From Candidatus Sodalis endolongispinus (GTDB lineage Bacteria; Pseudomonadota; Gammaproteobacteria; Enterobacterales; Enterobacteriaceae): a stretch of DNA of 64,000 nucleotides. The position numbers and the translations under genes are program-made. How positions within the stretch are numbered: the stretch's first letter is position 1; each line of letters opens with the position of its first letter. The notes under the pieces were generated by a model. That model ran no database searches, was not told the origin of the DNA, and saw nothing but the letters and a program-made list of their open reading frames with translations. Location: the NCBI RefSeq assembly GCF_018777395.1, contig NZ_JAFJYC010000001.1:744001-808000 (forward strand). The letters are read 5' to 3'. Positions 31,306 to 41,968 of the stretch are shown in pieces.

Positions 31306-31950
31306 ATGAAAACAGCATTGCTCTTTGGCGCCAGCGGATTAGTGGGCGGTCACCTGCTGTCCACCTTGCTGCGCCATTCCGCCTACCGGCAGGTGATTGC
31401 GGTGGTAAGGCGCGAGCTGCCGCTGCGCCATCCGCAGTTGAAACAGCTTATCGGAGATATCGCCACGCTGCCCGCACAGGCGGCCGCGCTGGCGGCGGAG
31501 GATTTGTTTATCGCCCTCGGCACCACGCGCAAAAACAGCCCTGACCCGCGGGACTACTACCGTATTGATAACGACTATCCGCTGCTGGCGGCGCGGCTGG
31601 CGCTTGAGCATGGCGCGCGCTCAATCTCGCTGGTGTCATCAATGGGGGCCAGCGTCAGCGCTTACGCATCCTATTTGCGCATAAAAGGGGAAACCGAGCG
31701 GGATATCATCGCCCTGCACGCCGCCCGGACGCACATTTTTCGACCCGGCATGATTTTAGGCGGGCGGCGAGAGCACCGCCCGTTGGAGAAGGGGCTAAAT
31801 CTGGTCTGGCGACGGTTAAACCCTGTATTGCGGGGACGGGCGGAAAAATACCGCGCTATTACGGCGGCGGATATCGCCGTGGCGATGGTTACCGCCGCTC
31901 AGCGCTCTAGTGGCGAAGTGAATATTTGCACTTGGTCGGAGATGCAGTAA
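31306..31950 (+). CDS. NAD(P)H-binding atypical short-chain dehydrogenase
   Basis: 214 residues with an N-terminal Rossmann motif, TALLFGASGLVGGHLL, and a downstream SYLRIKGETERDI that resembles the YxxxK region of atypical SDRs of the HTATIP2/YbjT type. VTTIGALG-like cores are replaced by DLFIALGTTRKNSPDP. The start at 31306 follows GAGGCC; a TTG seven codons upstream is possible. In E. coli zupT occupies this position. Substrate unknown. Confidence 0.8.
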   Translation: MKTALLFGASGLVGGHLLSTLLRHSAYRQVIAVVRRELPLRHPQLKQLIGDIATLPAQAAALAAEDLFIALGTTRKNSPDPRDYYRIDNDYPLLAARLALEHGARSISLVSSMGASVSAYASYLRIKGETERDIIALHAARTHIFRPGMILGGRREHRPLEKGLNLVWRRLNPVLRGRAEKYRAITAADIAVAMVTAAQRSSGEVNICTWSEMQ

Positions 31951-31995
31951 TTGGTGCGGGATGCCGGCTAATATCTCGCCGGATCCGCCGGGATG

Positions 31996-32649
31996 TTAGC
32001 TTACTTCGCGCGTCATGGCACGACGATAGACCACCAAATCCTCAATGGTCAGTACCGGCATGTGGTGATGCCGGCCAAAGGCCACTATTTCCGTGGCATG
32101 CGCCATGGAACCATCATCATTAGTCACTTCGCACAGTACGCCCGCCGGTTTCAGGCCGGCGAGGGTGGTCAAATCCACCGCCGCTTCGGTATGGCCGCCG
32201 CGCACCAGCACGCCGCCCGGCTGCGCGCGCAGCGGGAAGACATGCCCAGGGTGGTTGAGATCGGTGGGTTTGGCATTATCTTTGATGGCGGCCAGAATCG
32301 TCGTCAGGCGATCGGCGGCGGAAACCCCGGTGCTAACACCTTCAGCCGCTTCGATGGTGACGGTAAACGCCGTCTGATAATGACTGCTGTTACGTTCCAC
32401 CATCATTGGCAGCGCCAGCTGCTGGCGGCGTTCTTCAGTCAGGCACAGACAGACAATACCGCTGCCGTGACGGATGGTCAGCGCCATCTGCTCAACGGTC
32501 ATGTTCTCTGCGGCGAATATCATATCGCCTTCATTTTCACGATCTTCATCGTCCAGTACCAGCACCCCGCGGCCATTGCGCAGCGCCTCCAGCGCGTTTT
32601 CCACGCGTTGGGACGGGGAACCGAATTCGAAAAGAAGCGTCTGATTCAT
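31996..32649 (-). CDS. ribB: 3,4-dihydroxy-2-butanone-4-phosphate synthase
   Basis: 217 residues, the E. coli length. RibB makes the four-carbon unit of riboflavin from ribulose-5-phosphate. The metal-binding acidic loop is [20 protein letters not shown] near residue 29, and [20 protein letters not shown] near 137 carries the other active-site residues. The start at 32649 gives the exact E. coli N-terminus; a longer frame runs into the riboswitch and is rejected. It is controlled by the FMN riboswitch just upstream. Confidence 0.97.
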   Translation of the reverse strand: MNQTLLFEFGSPSQRVENALEALRNGRGVLVLDDEDRENEGDMIFAAENMTVEQMALTIRHGSGIVCLCLTEERRQQLALPMMVERNSSHYQTAFTVTIEAAEGVSTGVSAADRLTTILAAIKDNAKPTDLNHPGHVFPLRAQPGGVLVRGGHTEAAVDLTTLAGLKPAGVLCEVTNDDGSMAHATEIVAFGRHHHMPVLTIEDLVVYRRAMTREVS

Positions 32650-32760
32650 GGTAAGTAAAACCTCATAATCGTTATGGATTACCAGAATCAGGGCAGACTT
32701 ATGGGCGGCCGCGAACGGGCCAAATAATAACGATAGCGGGCCGTAGCCCACCTGGACGTC

Positions 32761-32918
32761 GTTACTCTCTCCCATCCGGACTATAACCGTCGGCCCCGGA
32801 ATTACACCGGATCTGCTGACCTCAGACTGCAAGGCAATCTGAGCGCTCGCGGGCTTCCTGTGCAATACTTTAGCCAGGTTTGCCGCCGGTGGGGAATTGC
32901 ACCCCGCCCTGAGAATAA
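32761..32918 (-). promoter_or_regulatory. FMN riboswitch (RFN element) upstream of ribB
   Basis: On the minus strand the conserved RFN blocks are all present in order: TTCTCAGGGCGGGG, CCCCACCGGCGG, AGCCCGCGAGCGC, CAGCAGATCCGGT, GGGGCCGACGGTTATAG and TCCGGATGGGAGAGAG. It lies about 110 bases before the ribB ATG. FMN binding is expected to reduce ribB expression. Confidence 0.96.
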
Positions 32919-33049
32919 GCAGAAATACTATAGCGCCAACCTGCAGCCGAGGCAATTAGCAAACGCATAATTTCGATGAATGCTTTTGTTTCCACTCAGG
33001 TGAAACAGGCATTACACTCAACCCATTCTGAAAAGTTAGGGAACCGACG

Positions 33050-33487
33050 ATGATTGATCCAAAGAAACTTGAACAGCTTGCCCGCCAGGTGCAGGAGTCG
33101 CTGCCGAAAGGCATCCGCGATCTGGGCGACGACGTGGAGAAAAAGATCCGTCAGGTGCTGCAAAACCAGTTCAGCCGTATGGACCTGGTCAGCCGCGAGG
33201 AATTTGACGTTCAGACTCAGGTGCTGTTACGCACCCGGGAAAAATTGAGCCAGTTGGAACTGCGCCTGAATGCGCTGGAAACCATGCCGAAAAGCGACCC
33301 GGGCATCAGCCCGGCGGCGCCTGCCGGCGGCGCATCGTCAGCGGCAGGAACACCGGTGGTGGGAGATAAGCCCGCGGGCGTGAACGGCGTAGATGACACT
33401 ACCAGCATTTCCCCCGCCGATCGCACCGCGCCGAAGACCGGCGCCCCGGGTGACAAACCGGTTAAAGACACCTTCAAAAAGCTATAA
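33050..33487 (+). CDS. ubiK: Ubiquinone biosynthesis accessory factor UbiK, with extended C-terminus
   Basis: UbiK is a coiled-coil accessory factor of aerobic ubiquinone synthesis that binds lipids with UbiJ. The first 85 residues match E. coli ([42 protein letters not shown]). The protein is 145 residues against 96 in E. coli, with an added tail rich in Ala, Gly, Pro, Thr and Asp ([14 protein letters not shown] onward) that ends in basic VKDTFKKL. The tail looks low-complexity. It is divergent from ribB. Confidence 0.93.
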   Translation: MIDPKKLEQLARQVQESLPKGIRDLGDDVEKKIRQVLQNQFSRMDLVSREEFDVQTQVLLRTREKLSQLELRLNALETMPKSDPGISPAAPAGGASSAAGTPVVGDKPAGVNGVDDTTSISPADRTAPKTGAPGDKPVKDTFKKL

Positions 33488-33656
33488 CCGCCGCTACCGC
33501 TTACTGACGTCAGCCGCGGGCATTATCGCCCGCGCGTCACTCACCTCAGCGGGCGCGACGCATCCACGCACTCGGTTGACCTGGCCTGGGGTGGCGCATC
33601 ACCGCCATCAGACAACCGATCGCCAGCGGGCGCGGCCTTTCCCATTAGCCTACAGC

Positions 33657-35090
33657 CTAACCCCGTTCACCGCGCTTGATGGCGTTGATGATATTGGTGG
33701 TGGAACCGCCGTATTCAAAATTCAGCACCAGCACATCCCCGCTGTTATCCCAGACCTCCTTGCTGCCGGCGATCTGGTGCGGCTGATAATCGCCGCCTTT
33801 AACCAACACATCCGGCAGCACATCGGCAATGAGCCGCTGCGGCGTATCTTCGCTGAAAGGCACTACCCAATCGACCGCCTCCAGCGCCGCCAGAACGGTC
33901 ATACGCTGCGCCAGGGGATTTACCGGACGGCTTTCCCCTTTCAGGCGCTTCGTGGACTCATCACTGTTCACCGCCACGATAAGCCGATCGCCCAACCGAC
34001 GGGCATTAGCGAGATAGCTGACGTGACCCGCGTGCAGGATATCGAAAATACCGTTGGTCATGACCACTTTTTCGCCGCGATGACGCGCCAGCGCCACCGC
34101 CTGCTTAAGCTCGCTTTCGGTCATGACGCCAAAGCCCGTTTCGGAGCGGCCGCGGATGGCGTTCTCAAGCTCAATCGGGCTAACGGTAGAGGTGCCCAAT
34201 TTCCCGACCACCACCCCTGCGGCGGCGTTGGCTAGAAAACAGGATTCCTCCAGACTGTTACCGGCGGCCAGTGCGGCGCCCAGCACGCCGATAACCGTAT
34301 CGCCGGCGCCGGTGACGTCGTAAACTTCCTGCGCCTGCGTCGGTAAATGCAGCGGGTCCTTGCCCGGCTGCAACAGCGTCATCCCCTGTTCCGAACGGGT
34401 AATCAGCAGCGCCGACAGTTGGTAATCGGCAATAAGTTCCATGCCGCGGTTCACCAGCGTTTCCTCATCCTTGCAAGACCCGGCTACCGCTTCAAATTCT
34501 GACAAATTCGGGGTCAGCAGCGTTGCGCCCCGATAACGGCCAAAGTCCGTGCCTTTGGGATCGACAAGCACCGGCACGCCGGCGGCGCGCGCCAGCGTGA
34601 TCATCTCGCGCACGCGCGCCAGCGCGCCCTTGGCATAATCGGATAGCACCAGCGCGCCGGTTTTTGGCAGCGCCAGTTGAATACGCTCTAGTATGGGGGC
34701 GGCGTCAACATCGTCGAAACCCTGCTCGAAATCGAGGCGGATCAACTGCTGATTACGCGATAATACCCGCAGTTTGGTAATAGTGGTATGGGTCGCGACG
34801 GCGACAAAATCGCAAGTCACCTCCACTTCACTGAGTCGCGCGCCCAAGGCGCGGGCGGCATCATCAATGCCGGTGAGGCCGACCAGACGCGAATGGCAAC
34901 CCAGCGCGGCAATATTCATCGCGACGTTAGCGGCGCCACCGGGACGCTCCTCGATGGCATCCACTTTTACGATAGGCACCGGCGCTTCCGGTGAGATCCG
35001 GCTGGTGTGGCCGTACCAGTATCGGTCCAACATCACATCGCCCACGACCAGCACGCCCGCCCGGCGGAAATCAGGCAAGGTCACTTTCAT
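33657..35090 (-). CDS. hldE: Bifunctional heptose 7-phosphate kinase / heptose 1-phosphate adenylyltransferase
   Basis: 477 residues, the E. coli length. HldE makes ADP-heptose for the LPS inner core. The N-terminal ribokinase-like domain shows [12 protein letters not shown] near 18 and [17 protein letters not shown] near 260. The C-terminal cytidylyltransferase domain starts near 340 with [18 protein letters not shown] (HxGH) and has [11 protein letters not shown] near 378. Intact, so heptose-containing LPS is probably still made. Confidence 0.97.
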   Translation of the reverse strand: MKVTLPDFRRAGVLVVGDVMLDRYWYGHTSRISPEAPVPIVKVDAIEERPGGAANVAMNIAALGCHSRLVGLTGIDDAARALGARLSEVEVTCDFVAVATHTTITKLRVLSRNQQLIRLDFEQGFDDVDAAPILERIQLALPKTGALVLSDYAKGALARVREMITLARAAGVPVLVDPKGTDFGRYRGATLLTPNLSEFEAVAGSCKDEETLVNRGMELIADYQLSALLITRSEQGMTLLQPGKDPLHLPTQAQEVYDVTGAGDTVIGVLGAALAAGNSLEESCFLANAAAGVVVGKLGTSTVSPIELENAIRGRSETGFGVMTESELKQAVALARHRGEKVVMTNGIFDILHAGHVSYLANARRLGDRLIVAVNSDESTKRLKGESRPVNPLAQRMTVLAALEAVDWVVPFSEDTPQRLIADVLPDVLVKGGDYQPHQIAGSKEVWDNSGDVLVLNFEYGGSTTNIINAIKRGERG

Positions 35091-35282
35091 CCACTCGCTC
35101 CAAAGAGATCCTGTTCAAGGGTCGGGATCATATCACAGGCGGGGAAAATTCGCCCCCTGCGGCGCCGGCTTCCACCCGTTAAAGGTGCCCCCAGCGCTCA
35201 CGTGAACCCTTCCGGTGGCAAACCCCGAGGCTAATTCTGACCAGCGGGCACGCCACCTTTGCAGACCTTATACCTGCGCCGC

Positions 35283-38086
35283 TCAATCAAGCCACTGACG
35301 CCAGCAGCGGACAATCAAAGCGCGCTCGCGGGCAAACTGCGCTTCCGGCACCCGGCCGGGCAACGCTTGCCGCGCCAGATGGTGCAGCGTATCGCGCAGG
35401 GTGGTGTAGCTTGCGCGTAGCCCATCCGCATCGTCGCCGTCCATTATCCCCTCCCTGGCCATCAGCTCGAACAGACGGACATTATCCGACCAGCGCGTCA
35501 GTTCAGGCTTTTCTGCGGCGTAGCGCAGCACCAGATACTGCGCCAGAAACTCGATATCGGTAATACCCCCACTCGTCGGTTTTGATATCGAAAACATCAG
35601 CCTGCTTGCTGGCCAGGTGCTGACGCATTTTGGCGCGCATCTCGCTAACCTCCCGGCGCAGCGTAGCGGGATCGCGCGGTAGACACAGCAAGCGACGGCG
35701 AATGGCGTTGAAGCCGTCGTGCAGTTCTGAGGAGCCATACACCATCCGCGCGCGCACCAGCGCCTGATGTTCCCAGGTCCAGGCCTCATTACGCTGATAG
35801 TCCTCGAACGCGGAGAGCGTACTTACCAGCATCCCAGCGGCGCCGGATGGCCGCAGTCGGGCGTTCACTTCATACAAAACCCCCGCCTGGGTCCGGGTGC
35901 TGAACAGATGCATCACCCGCTGCGCCAGCCGCAAATAAAACTGCCGTCCGTCGATGACGCGCGGTCCATCGGTCACGGCGTCATCAGGACACTGATGCAA
36001 AAACACCAAATCCAGATCGGAGCTGTAGCCTAACTCCCAGCCTCCCAATTTACCGTAGCCGATGACCGCAAAGCCGGCGTCCTGCCCGTCATGCATATGT
36101 GAGGGCAGGCCGTGGCGCGCGACCATCGATTTCCACGCCTGCTGGATGACGGCGTGGATCATGGCTTCCGCCAGATAGGTCAAGTGATCGCTGACCTTCA
36201 TCACCGGCAACACGCCGGCAATATCGGCGGCCGCAATCCGCAACTGTTGCGCCTGCTTGAATTGCCGCAGCGCCTCCAGTTGTTGCTCCTCATCCTCTTC
36301 GGGCACCCGCAGCAGATATTGGCGCAGCTCGTCGCCATAGGCCGCCTGCGCCGGGGGGTGATAAAGGGTCGCGGGATCGAGCAATTCGTCCAGCAGCAGC
36401 GGATGCCGAGCCAATTGGCTGGCGATCATCGGCGAGGCGGCGCACAGACGAGTCAAGTGCCCCAGCGCGCCGGGGTACTCCAGTAACAGCTCAAGGTAGG
36501 TGGTACGAGAGACGATACTCAGCAACACTGGCGCCAGACGAGCAAACGCCTCGTCCGCCCCGTCCCGTTCGCCGATATGCGCCAGCAGCCGCGGCATCAG
36601 TGCGTCCAGCACTTCCAGTCCCCGCGGGACTAGCGTGCGTTTGGCGACATCGCGGCGGAAATCGGCGACATACTGCGCCAGACGCGGCCAGGGCAAGCCT
36701 TCGCCGTCAGCCTCTGTTGTTTGCGACATCGGCTCCTGCCACAGCGCGGCCGCCGGGCCGGGCACGTCGTTATCTTCAGCGTCGGGGGCATCGTCGCCAA
36801 TAAGCTCATCGAACACCGCCCTGACCGCTTGCATGTGGGCGTCCAGCGTGCGGGTGAGCTGCGGCCAGTCCGCCTCGTCCATTCCCCAGGCCAGACGCGC
36901 CTGATTGAGCGGGTCGGCAGGCAAGGTTTGCGTCTGCTGATCATTGATGCCCTGCAACAAATTTTCCAACCGTCGCAGGTAGAGGTAGGCCGCACTCAGA
37001 CGGGCGCTTTGCGCCGGCGTGAGCAGGCCAAGCGCGCCGATAGTCTCAAGCGTCAGCAATAAGGCGCGCGACTGCAGACGCGGCTCGCGGCCGCCGCGAA
37101 TCAATTGAAACACCTGAGCGATAAACTCTATCTCACGGATCCCGCCGGCGCCCAGTTTGATATTGTCCTTTAAGGCGCGCCGCCGGACCTCGCGGGCGCT
37201 CATCTGTTTCATATTGCGCAGCGACTGGATAACGCTAAAGTCAATGTAGCGGCGATAGATAAATGGACGCAGCATGCTGCGCAATTCCTGGCTATAGGGA
37301 TCGCCATCGCCGCCCATCAGCCGCGCTTTGATCATCGCATAGCGTTCCCAATCCCTGCCCTGTTCTTGATAATAATCCTCCAGCGCGGCGAAGCTCAGCA
37401 CCAGTGGCACTGTCGCCGAACGGCCGCAGCCGCATGTCGACCCGGTAAACAAAGCCATCCTACGTCGGCTGGTCGAGCGCCTTAATCAGCCGCTGACCGA
37501 GGCGGGTAAAAAACTGGGCGTTATCCAGCTGGCGGCGGCCGCCGCAGGTAAAACCGTTTTCGGGGTAGGCGAAAATCAAATCGATATCGGAGGAAAAATT
37601 CAGCTCCCCGCCGCCCAGTTTCCCCATGCCCAGGATCAGCAGCGGCTGTGGCTTGCCGTTTGCATTGCAGGGGGTGCCCCATTCGCGGCAACACGCCTGC
37701 CACAGCCAGTCGCGCGCGGCAATAATCAAGGTCTCCGCCAACTGGCTTAACTGGGTCAGGGTTTCACGGGTATCACACAGGCCGAGAATTTGCGCCCAGC
37801 CGATACGCACCAGCGTGCGGCGCCGGAACCAGCGCAGCTCGCGCATCAGCGCGGATTCATCGTCCACCGCCGCCAGCCGGGCGGCCAGCAGCGCGGCATA
37901 ATCACGCCACTCGCCGGGTTGCGTCACCAGCGCCTGCTGCCACGCCGGATGGCTATGCAGCGTATCGCTGATGAAATCACTCAGCGCCAGCAGGGTTGCA
38001 TCGTCAGCCGGCGCCGGTAAACCGGTCGCCGACTGTTGCCCTTGCTTTTGCAGAAGCGGCGGTAAAGGTCGCGTATTCATGGTCAA
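35283..38086 (-). pseudogene. glnE: Glutamine synthetase adenylyltransferase, stop plus two frameshifts
   Basis: GlnE adenylylates and deadenylylates glutamine synthetase in response to PII. The N-terminal segment ([47 protein letters not shown]) ends at TAG (37460-37462), where E. coli reads Gln in QPTQDGF. Just after, one base is missing near 37410 (SGPLVL region). The middle then reads cleanly ([20 protein letters not shown], the second [22 protein letters not shown]) until an extra base near 35570 at the GGITDIEF motif. The last 100 residues are in another frame. It lies between hldE and ygiF as in E. coli. Confidence 0.93.
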
Positions 38087-38140
38087 TACTCCCTGGAGAC
38101 AAACATGGCTCGCCGGCGGATTGTCAACACCATGTTCTGG

Positions 38141-39430
38141 CTATTTAAGCCAGAACCCCACCTGCGACAACGCCTGACGCCGCAAATGTTCCCTGTCATC
38201 GGATCCTGGCTGTACGATAGACTGATGCAGCGCTGTCCAATGCATCAGATAGGCCACCACCTCAGTCGGACGATAGGCGCCGGACAAGACATGAAATGCC
38301 ATAAGCTGGCGCGCCAGCCGCGGCAACTGCTGCAAGTATTCTTCATGGGAAAGCGTACGGCCAAACGCGACCTTCAATTCCGCGCCGCAGCGCGCAAGCG
38401 TCATATCGGCGAATTGCCGGTAGGCGCCGGCGAGCTTCTTGCGCGCATCCTCATCGGCGGTGTTCTGCCACGCGCTAAACACCAGCCAGGAAGTCAACGC
38501 CAGCTTGGTGCGCAGATAGACGGGCTGATAACAGATCACCTGCTGACTCGCCTGTTCAGCGCCGATCAACGGCACGATATCCGCCAGCAGCCCGCGCAGC
38601 GCGGCAGTGGCTTTGCGGCTGACCAGATTCCCCATCACGCGGAAGGTTTCACGTATCAGCGTGATGCCCTCAAGCACGCCGGTCTTGGCCTGCGCCAGCC
38701 CGCGCAACCAGAGCTCCTCATTATATTGCCAATGATCCAGCGCCAGATGCAGCGCCGCGCTCATGCCCTCCTCCACCGTCGCCTGCGCGGCGGGATTAAG
38801 CAGTGGCCGAATGGCGCGCGGGAGATTTCCTTGCTGGAGATGATAACCGCGCGCGGCTTTACTCGGGCTGCCCAGACGAAGGCCGCCGGCATCGTTCAGC
38901 GTGCCGGCGAAGGCGAAGAGATCGCGGGCATTCCCGCTCAGCAATTCCATTTCCAGCTCGCAAATTGGCTCATGCAGCGCGCCGGCACTCACCTCGCCCC
39001 GATCCAGCGCCAGCTCGATCTCGCTTTCATCCTGCCTCACCCGCCATTTCTCGCGGGCGAAATCGGTGGTGAACAGCGGCTTGAGCCGCGATTGCAGCGC
39101 GGCGGGATCAAGCTCAGGCGGCCATGCCTGTGCCGGTAACCGGGTGAGATCCAGCGTTGGCCCCGGCAGCGGCACATTGAATTCCGGATGCTGATGCAAG
39201 CCGCCTATGACCTGACCGGCGGTTTTCATCGTCATCTCATATTGCCCGTTCACCTGACGAATGCGTAACCCTATGCCGTGGCGGCGCAAATCAAAGCCAT
39301 CCGTCTCAAAATAGGTATTGGTCAATTGCCGGAGCGCATGACCGTCATGGCCCATTGCCGATAACCGCTGCCGCAACGCGGGCAACACCTCGGGCTGAAC
39401 GATAAATTTTAACTCGATTTCTTCATTCAT
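38141..39430 (-). CDS. ygiF: Inorganic triphosphatase (CYTH and CHAD domains)
   Basis: 429 residues. The N-terminal CYTH domain shows the ExExK motif in NEEIELKFIVQPE at residues 2-14 and charged strands to about residue 200. The C-terminal CHAD domain (about 220-429) is helical with conserved His/Arg positions (HLALDHWQYNEELWLR, LAQAKTGVLEGITLIRETFRVM). E. coli YgiF hydrolyses tripolyphosphate. It is upstream of glnE on the same strand. No lesion is seen. Confidence 0.94.
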   Translation of the reverse strand: MNEEIELKFIVQPEVLPALRQRLSAMGHDGHALRQLTNTYFETDGFDLRRHGIGLRIRQVNGQYEMTMKTAGQVIGGLHQHPEFNVPLPGPTLDLTRLPAQAWPPELDPAALQSRLKPLFTTDFAREKWRVRQDESEIELALDRGEVSAGALHEPICELEMELLSGNARDLFAFAGTLNDAGGLRLGSPSKAARGYHLQQGNLPRAIRPLLNPAAQATVEEGMSAALHLALDHWQYNEELWLRGLAQAKTGVLEGITLIRETFRVMGNLVSRKATAALRGLLADIVPLIGAEQASQQVICYQPVYLRTKLALTSWLVFSAWQNTADEDARKKLAGAYRQFADMTLARCGAELKVAFGRTLSHEEYLQQLPRLARQLMAFHVLSGAYRPTEVVAYLMHWTALHQSIVQPGSDDREHLRRQALSQVGFWLK

Positions 39431-39833
39431 AGTGTTTTATGGCCATACCGGTAAAATTCATTGACGCTTAAGCCATCCCTGGTGGCGACTTATCGCTTAA
39501 GATGGCAAGTGTTAACGCCTAATCATGGCCTTAATGGACAAAACGGACAAGCCCAACGGCACTTTTCGTGTGACCAGGGGTCCAAAGATCTCATTACTTT
39601 TGACGCGTTTTGTCATTTTCGACCCTCCCAGCCGCCGACGGCGACGCAGAGGGTTCGCCGCGCCTGTATCCGCGCGGCGCCGGCCCGTAGATGCCGGCAT
39701 CATCGGGTGGTGGGGGCAGCAACGGATTTGCGCTCCGTCCGAGAGTAAGAGTGTTCTCATTTCGGACCCGACGTTGCGTCGTCAAACTGAAGCCACTATT
39801 ATCGTGCAACATTTGCCTAAAAATGACGGAATA
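39431..39833. other. Intergenic region ygiF-ygiM, no gene; GC-rich hairpins
   Basis: 403 bases between divergent genes. No convincing gene. It contains ACCCTC / GAGGGT (39622-39654) around a GCCG / CGGC pair and a second hairpin GCCGCGC / GCGCGGC (39657-39678). These could lie in a ygiM leader. Promoters for both genes are presumably here. Confidence 0.6.
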
Positions 39834-40451
39834 ATGCTGAAATTAAGCCATATTTACTTCGTCGCGGTCGGTTTGGGCCTCGCCTGCGCCGCCGACGCCG
39901 ACGAGCCACGTTATGTTTCCGACACCCTGCTGACCTATATCCACAGCGGTCCGGGTAATCAATACCGCATTGTCGGCACATTGAATTCCGGCGACGCCGT
40001 TACGCTTCTCGGCCAGAATGACGACACCGGCTTCGCCCAGATACGCGACGAAAAGGGGCGCACCGCTTGGATCCCACAAGATCAGCTAAGCGCTCAGCCC
40101 AGTTTGCGCACCCGGGTGCCGGCGCTGGAGCAGCAGGTTCAGGAGCTGACGCAAAAGCTCAATACCATCGACGCCAGCTGGAATCAGCGCACCGCCGACA
40201 TGCAGCAAAAAGTGGCCACCAGCGACGGTGTGATAAACGATCTCAAAGAACAGAATCAAGCGCTGAAGGATCAACTTTCGACCGCACAGAAAAAGGTCAA
40301 TGCGGCGGTCCAGCTCGACGACAAACAGCGCACCATTATCATGCAGTGGTTCATGTATGGCGGCGGTGTGGCTGGCTTTGGCCTGCTGCTGGGTCTGCTG
40401 CTGCCCCATATCATTCCCCGGCGTAAAAAAGACAACCGCTGGATGAACTGA
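39834..40451 (+). CDS. ygiM: SH3-domain protein YgiM (TIGR04211 family)
   Basis: 205 residues. A signal peptide (MLKLSHIYFVAVGLGLACA) is followed by a bacterial SH3 domain (RYVSDTLLTYIHSGPGNQYRIVGTLNSGD to WIPQDQL, about 25-85), a coiled coil (about 95-165, with VPALEQQVQELTQKL) and a C-terminal membrane helix (GGGVAGFGLLLGLLLPHI) with a basic tail. The start at 39834 gives the correct signal peptide. It is upstream of cca, as in E. coli. Function is unknown. Confidence 0.93.
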   Translation: MLKLSHIYFVAVGLGLACAADADEPRYVSDTLLTYIHSGPGNQYRIVGTLNSGDAVTLLGQNDDTGFAQIRDEKGRTAWIPQDQLSAQPSLRTRVPALEQQVQELTQKLNTIDASWNQRTADMQQKVATSDGVINDLKEQNQALKDQLSTAQKKVNAAVQLDDKQRTIIMQWFMYGGGVAGFGLLLGLLLPHIIPRRKKDNRWMN

Positions 40452-40551
40452 GCCGCCCCCGACACGGGCGGCGGTGAATCGTACGCGAGATACGGCTACA
40501 CTTAATGAACGGTACCGATAAAGGCAACACCGGCTTTGCCAGGAGGGAATT

Positions 40552-41799
40552 GTGAAAAAATATCTGGTCGGCGGCGCCGTGCGTGACGGTCTGTTACAGC
40601 TCCCTGTCAAGGAACGGGATTGGGTGGTGGTCGGCGCAACGCCGCAGGAGATGCTCGCGCAATGTTATCAGCAGGTCGGCAAGGATTTTCCGGTTTTTCT
40701 TCATCCCGAAAGCCGCGAGGAGTATGCGCTGGCACGTACGGAGCGCAAATCCGGTCATGGCTATACCGGCTTCATCTGCTACGCCTCGCCGGAAGTCACG
40801 CTGGAAGAGGATCTGCGCCGCCGCGATCTCACCATTAATGCCATCGCCCGCGACGACGATGGTAACCTGATTGATCCCTATCAGGGACAGCAGGATCTCC
40901 GTCAGCGCTGGTTACGCCATGTCTCCGATGCCTTCGGCGAAGACCCGCTGCGGGTACTGCGGGTCGCCCGTTTTGCCGCGCGTTTCGCCCATTTGAATTT
41001 CCGCATCGCGCCGGAAACGATGGCGTTGATGCGGCAAATGACCGACGAGCTGCCGCTGCTGGCGCCTGAGCGGGTCTGGAAAGAGACGGAGCGGGCGCTG
41101 GCAACCCGCAACCCGCAGGTCTATTTTCAAGTCCTGCGCGACTGCGGCGCGTTAAAAGCGCTGTTCCCCGAGATAGACGCGTTGTTTGGCGTCCCGGCGC
41201 CGGCGAAATGGCACCCGGAAATCGATACCGGCATCCACACTTTGATGACGGTGGCGATGGCGGCCCGGCTGACGGACGATATCGCGGTACGCTTCGCCAC
41301 GCTTTGCCACGATGTGGGCAAGGCGCTCACCCCGCGCGAGCTGTGGCCCAGCCACCACGGCCACGGCCCGGCGGGGGTGAAGGTGGTGGAAACGCTGTGC
41401 CAGCGCCTGAAGGTGCCCAACCCATTGCGCGATCTGGCTACGATTGTGGCCCGCTACCATGACCTGCTGCACGGTGCCCAGAGCCTGACGCCAAAGACAC
41501 TGATAAAATTGTTTAGCGCCATTGATGTCTGGCGCCGACCGGCGCGCCTGGAGCAGATGATCCTCGCCAGCGAAACCGACGCCCGTGGCCGTACCGGTTT
41601 TGAGAACCATGCCTACCCGCAGGGGGATTTTCTGCGCGATGCGTTCCGCGTAGCCAGTTCAGTCAGCGCGCGCGAGGTGATGGCGGCGGGATTTAGCGGC
41701 GCGCACATCGGCGAGGAGCTCAACCGCCGACGCCAGCAGGCGATGAGCAGTTGGAAGCGACAGCAAGAGAACAGCGATACCGAGACCATACAGGACTGA
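40552..41799 (+). CDS. cca: Multifunctional CCA tRNA nucleotidyltransferase
   Basis: 415 residues (E. coli 412). It adds or repairs the 3' CCA of tRNAs. The nucleotidyltransferase core shows [14 protein letters not shown] at residue 2 and a DWVVVG metal motif near 21, with [11 protein letters not shown] near 91. The HD domain ([31 protein letters not shown], about 227-258) gives the extra phosphatase activity. GTG start at 40552 with a strong AGGAGGGAA ribosome site. Intact. Confidence 0.96.
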   Translation: MKKYLVGGAVRDGLLQLPVKERDWVVVGATPQEMLAQCYQQVGKDFPVFLHPESREEYALARTERKSGHGYTGFICYASPEVTLEEDLRRRDLTINAIARDDDGNLIDPYQGQQDLRQRWLRHVSDAFGEDPLRVLRVARFAARFAHLNFRIAPETMALMRQMTDELPLLAPERVWKETERALATRNPQVYFQVLRDCGALKALFPEIDALFGVPAPAKWHPEIDTGIHTLMTVAMAARLTDDIAVRFATLCHDVGKALTPRELWPSHHGHGPAGVKVVETLCQRLKVPNPLRDLATIVARYHDLLHGAQSLTPKTLIKLFSAIDVWRRPARLEQMILASETDARGRTGFENHAYPQGDFLRDAFRVASSVSAREVMAAGFSGAHIGEELNRRRQQAMSSWKRQQENSDTETIQD

Positions 41800-41968
41800 C
41801 CGTTACCCTACCGCGTACCGTGCGTCAGATACTGCAAATGCTGTCAGAGATACCCTAACAATGGCGCCGGGCGGATAACGCTCAGCGGCCCGCGCACGGC
41901 CCCGTCCCCTGCCCTGCGGCTATCGCCCCCCGCCGCGGCGCTGCAAAAACAGCCAGTTAGTCAGCCAA

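Noticed and set aside
32650..32955. N-terminal extension of ribB
   Set aside because: It runs through the FMN riboswitch; the 32649 start gives the exact family length.
33393..34235. 280-residue plus-strand open frame
   Set aside because: It overlaps the end of ubiK and the opposite strand of hldE; the translated sequence has no domain pattern.
38105..39139. 344-residue plus-strand open frame
   Set aside because: It is antisense to intact ygiF and has low-complexity Gln/Arg-rich composition typical of shadows of high-GC genes.
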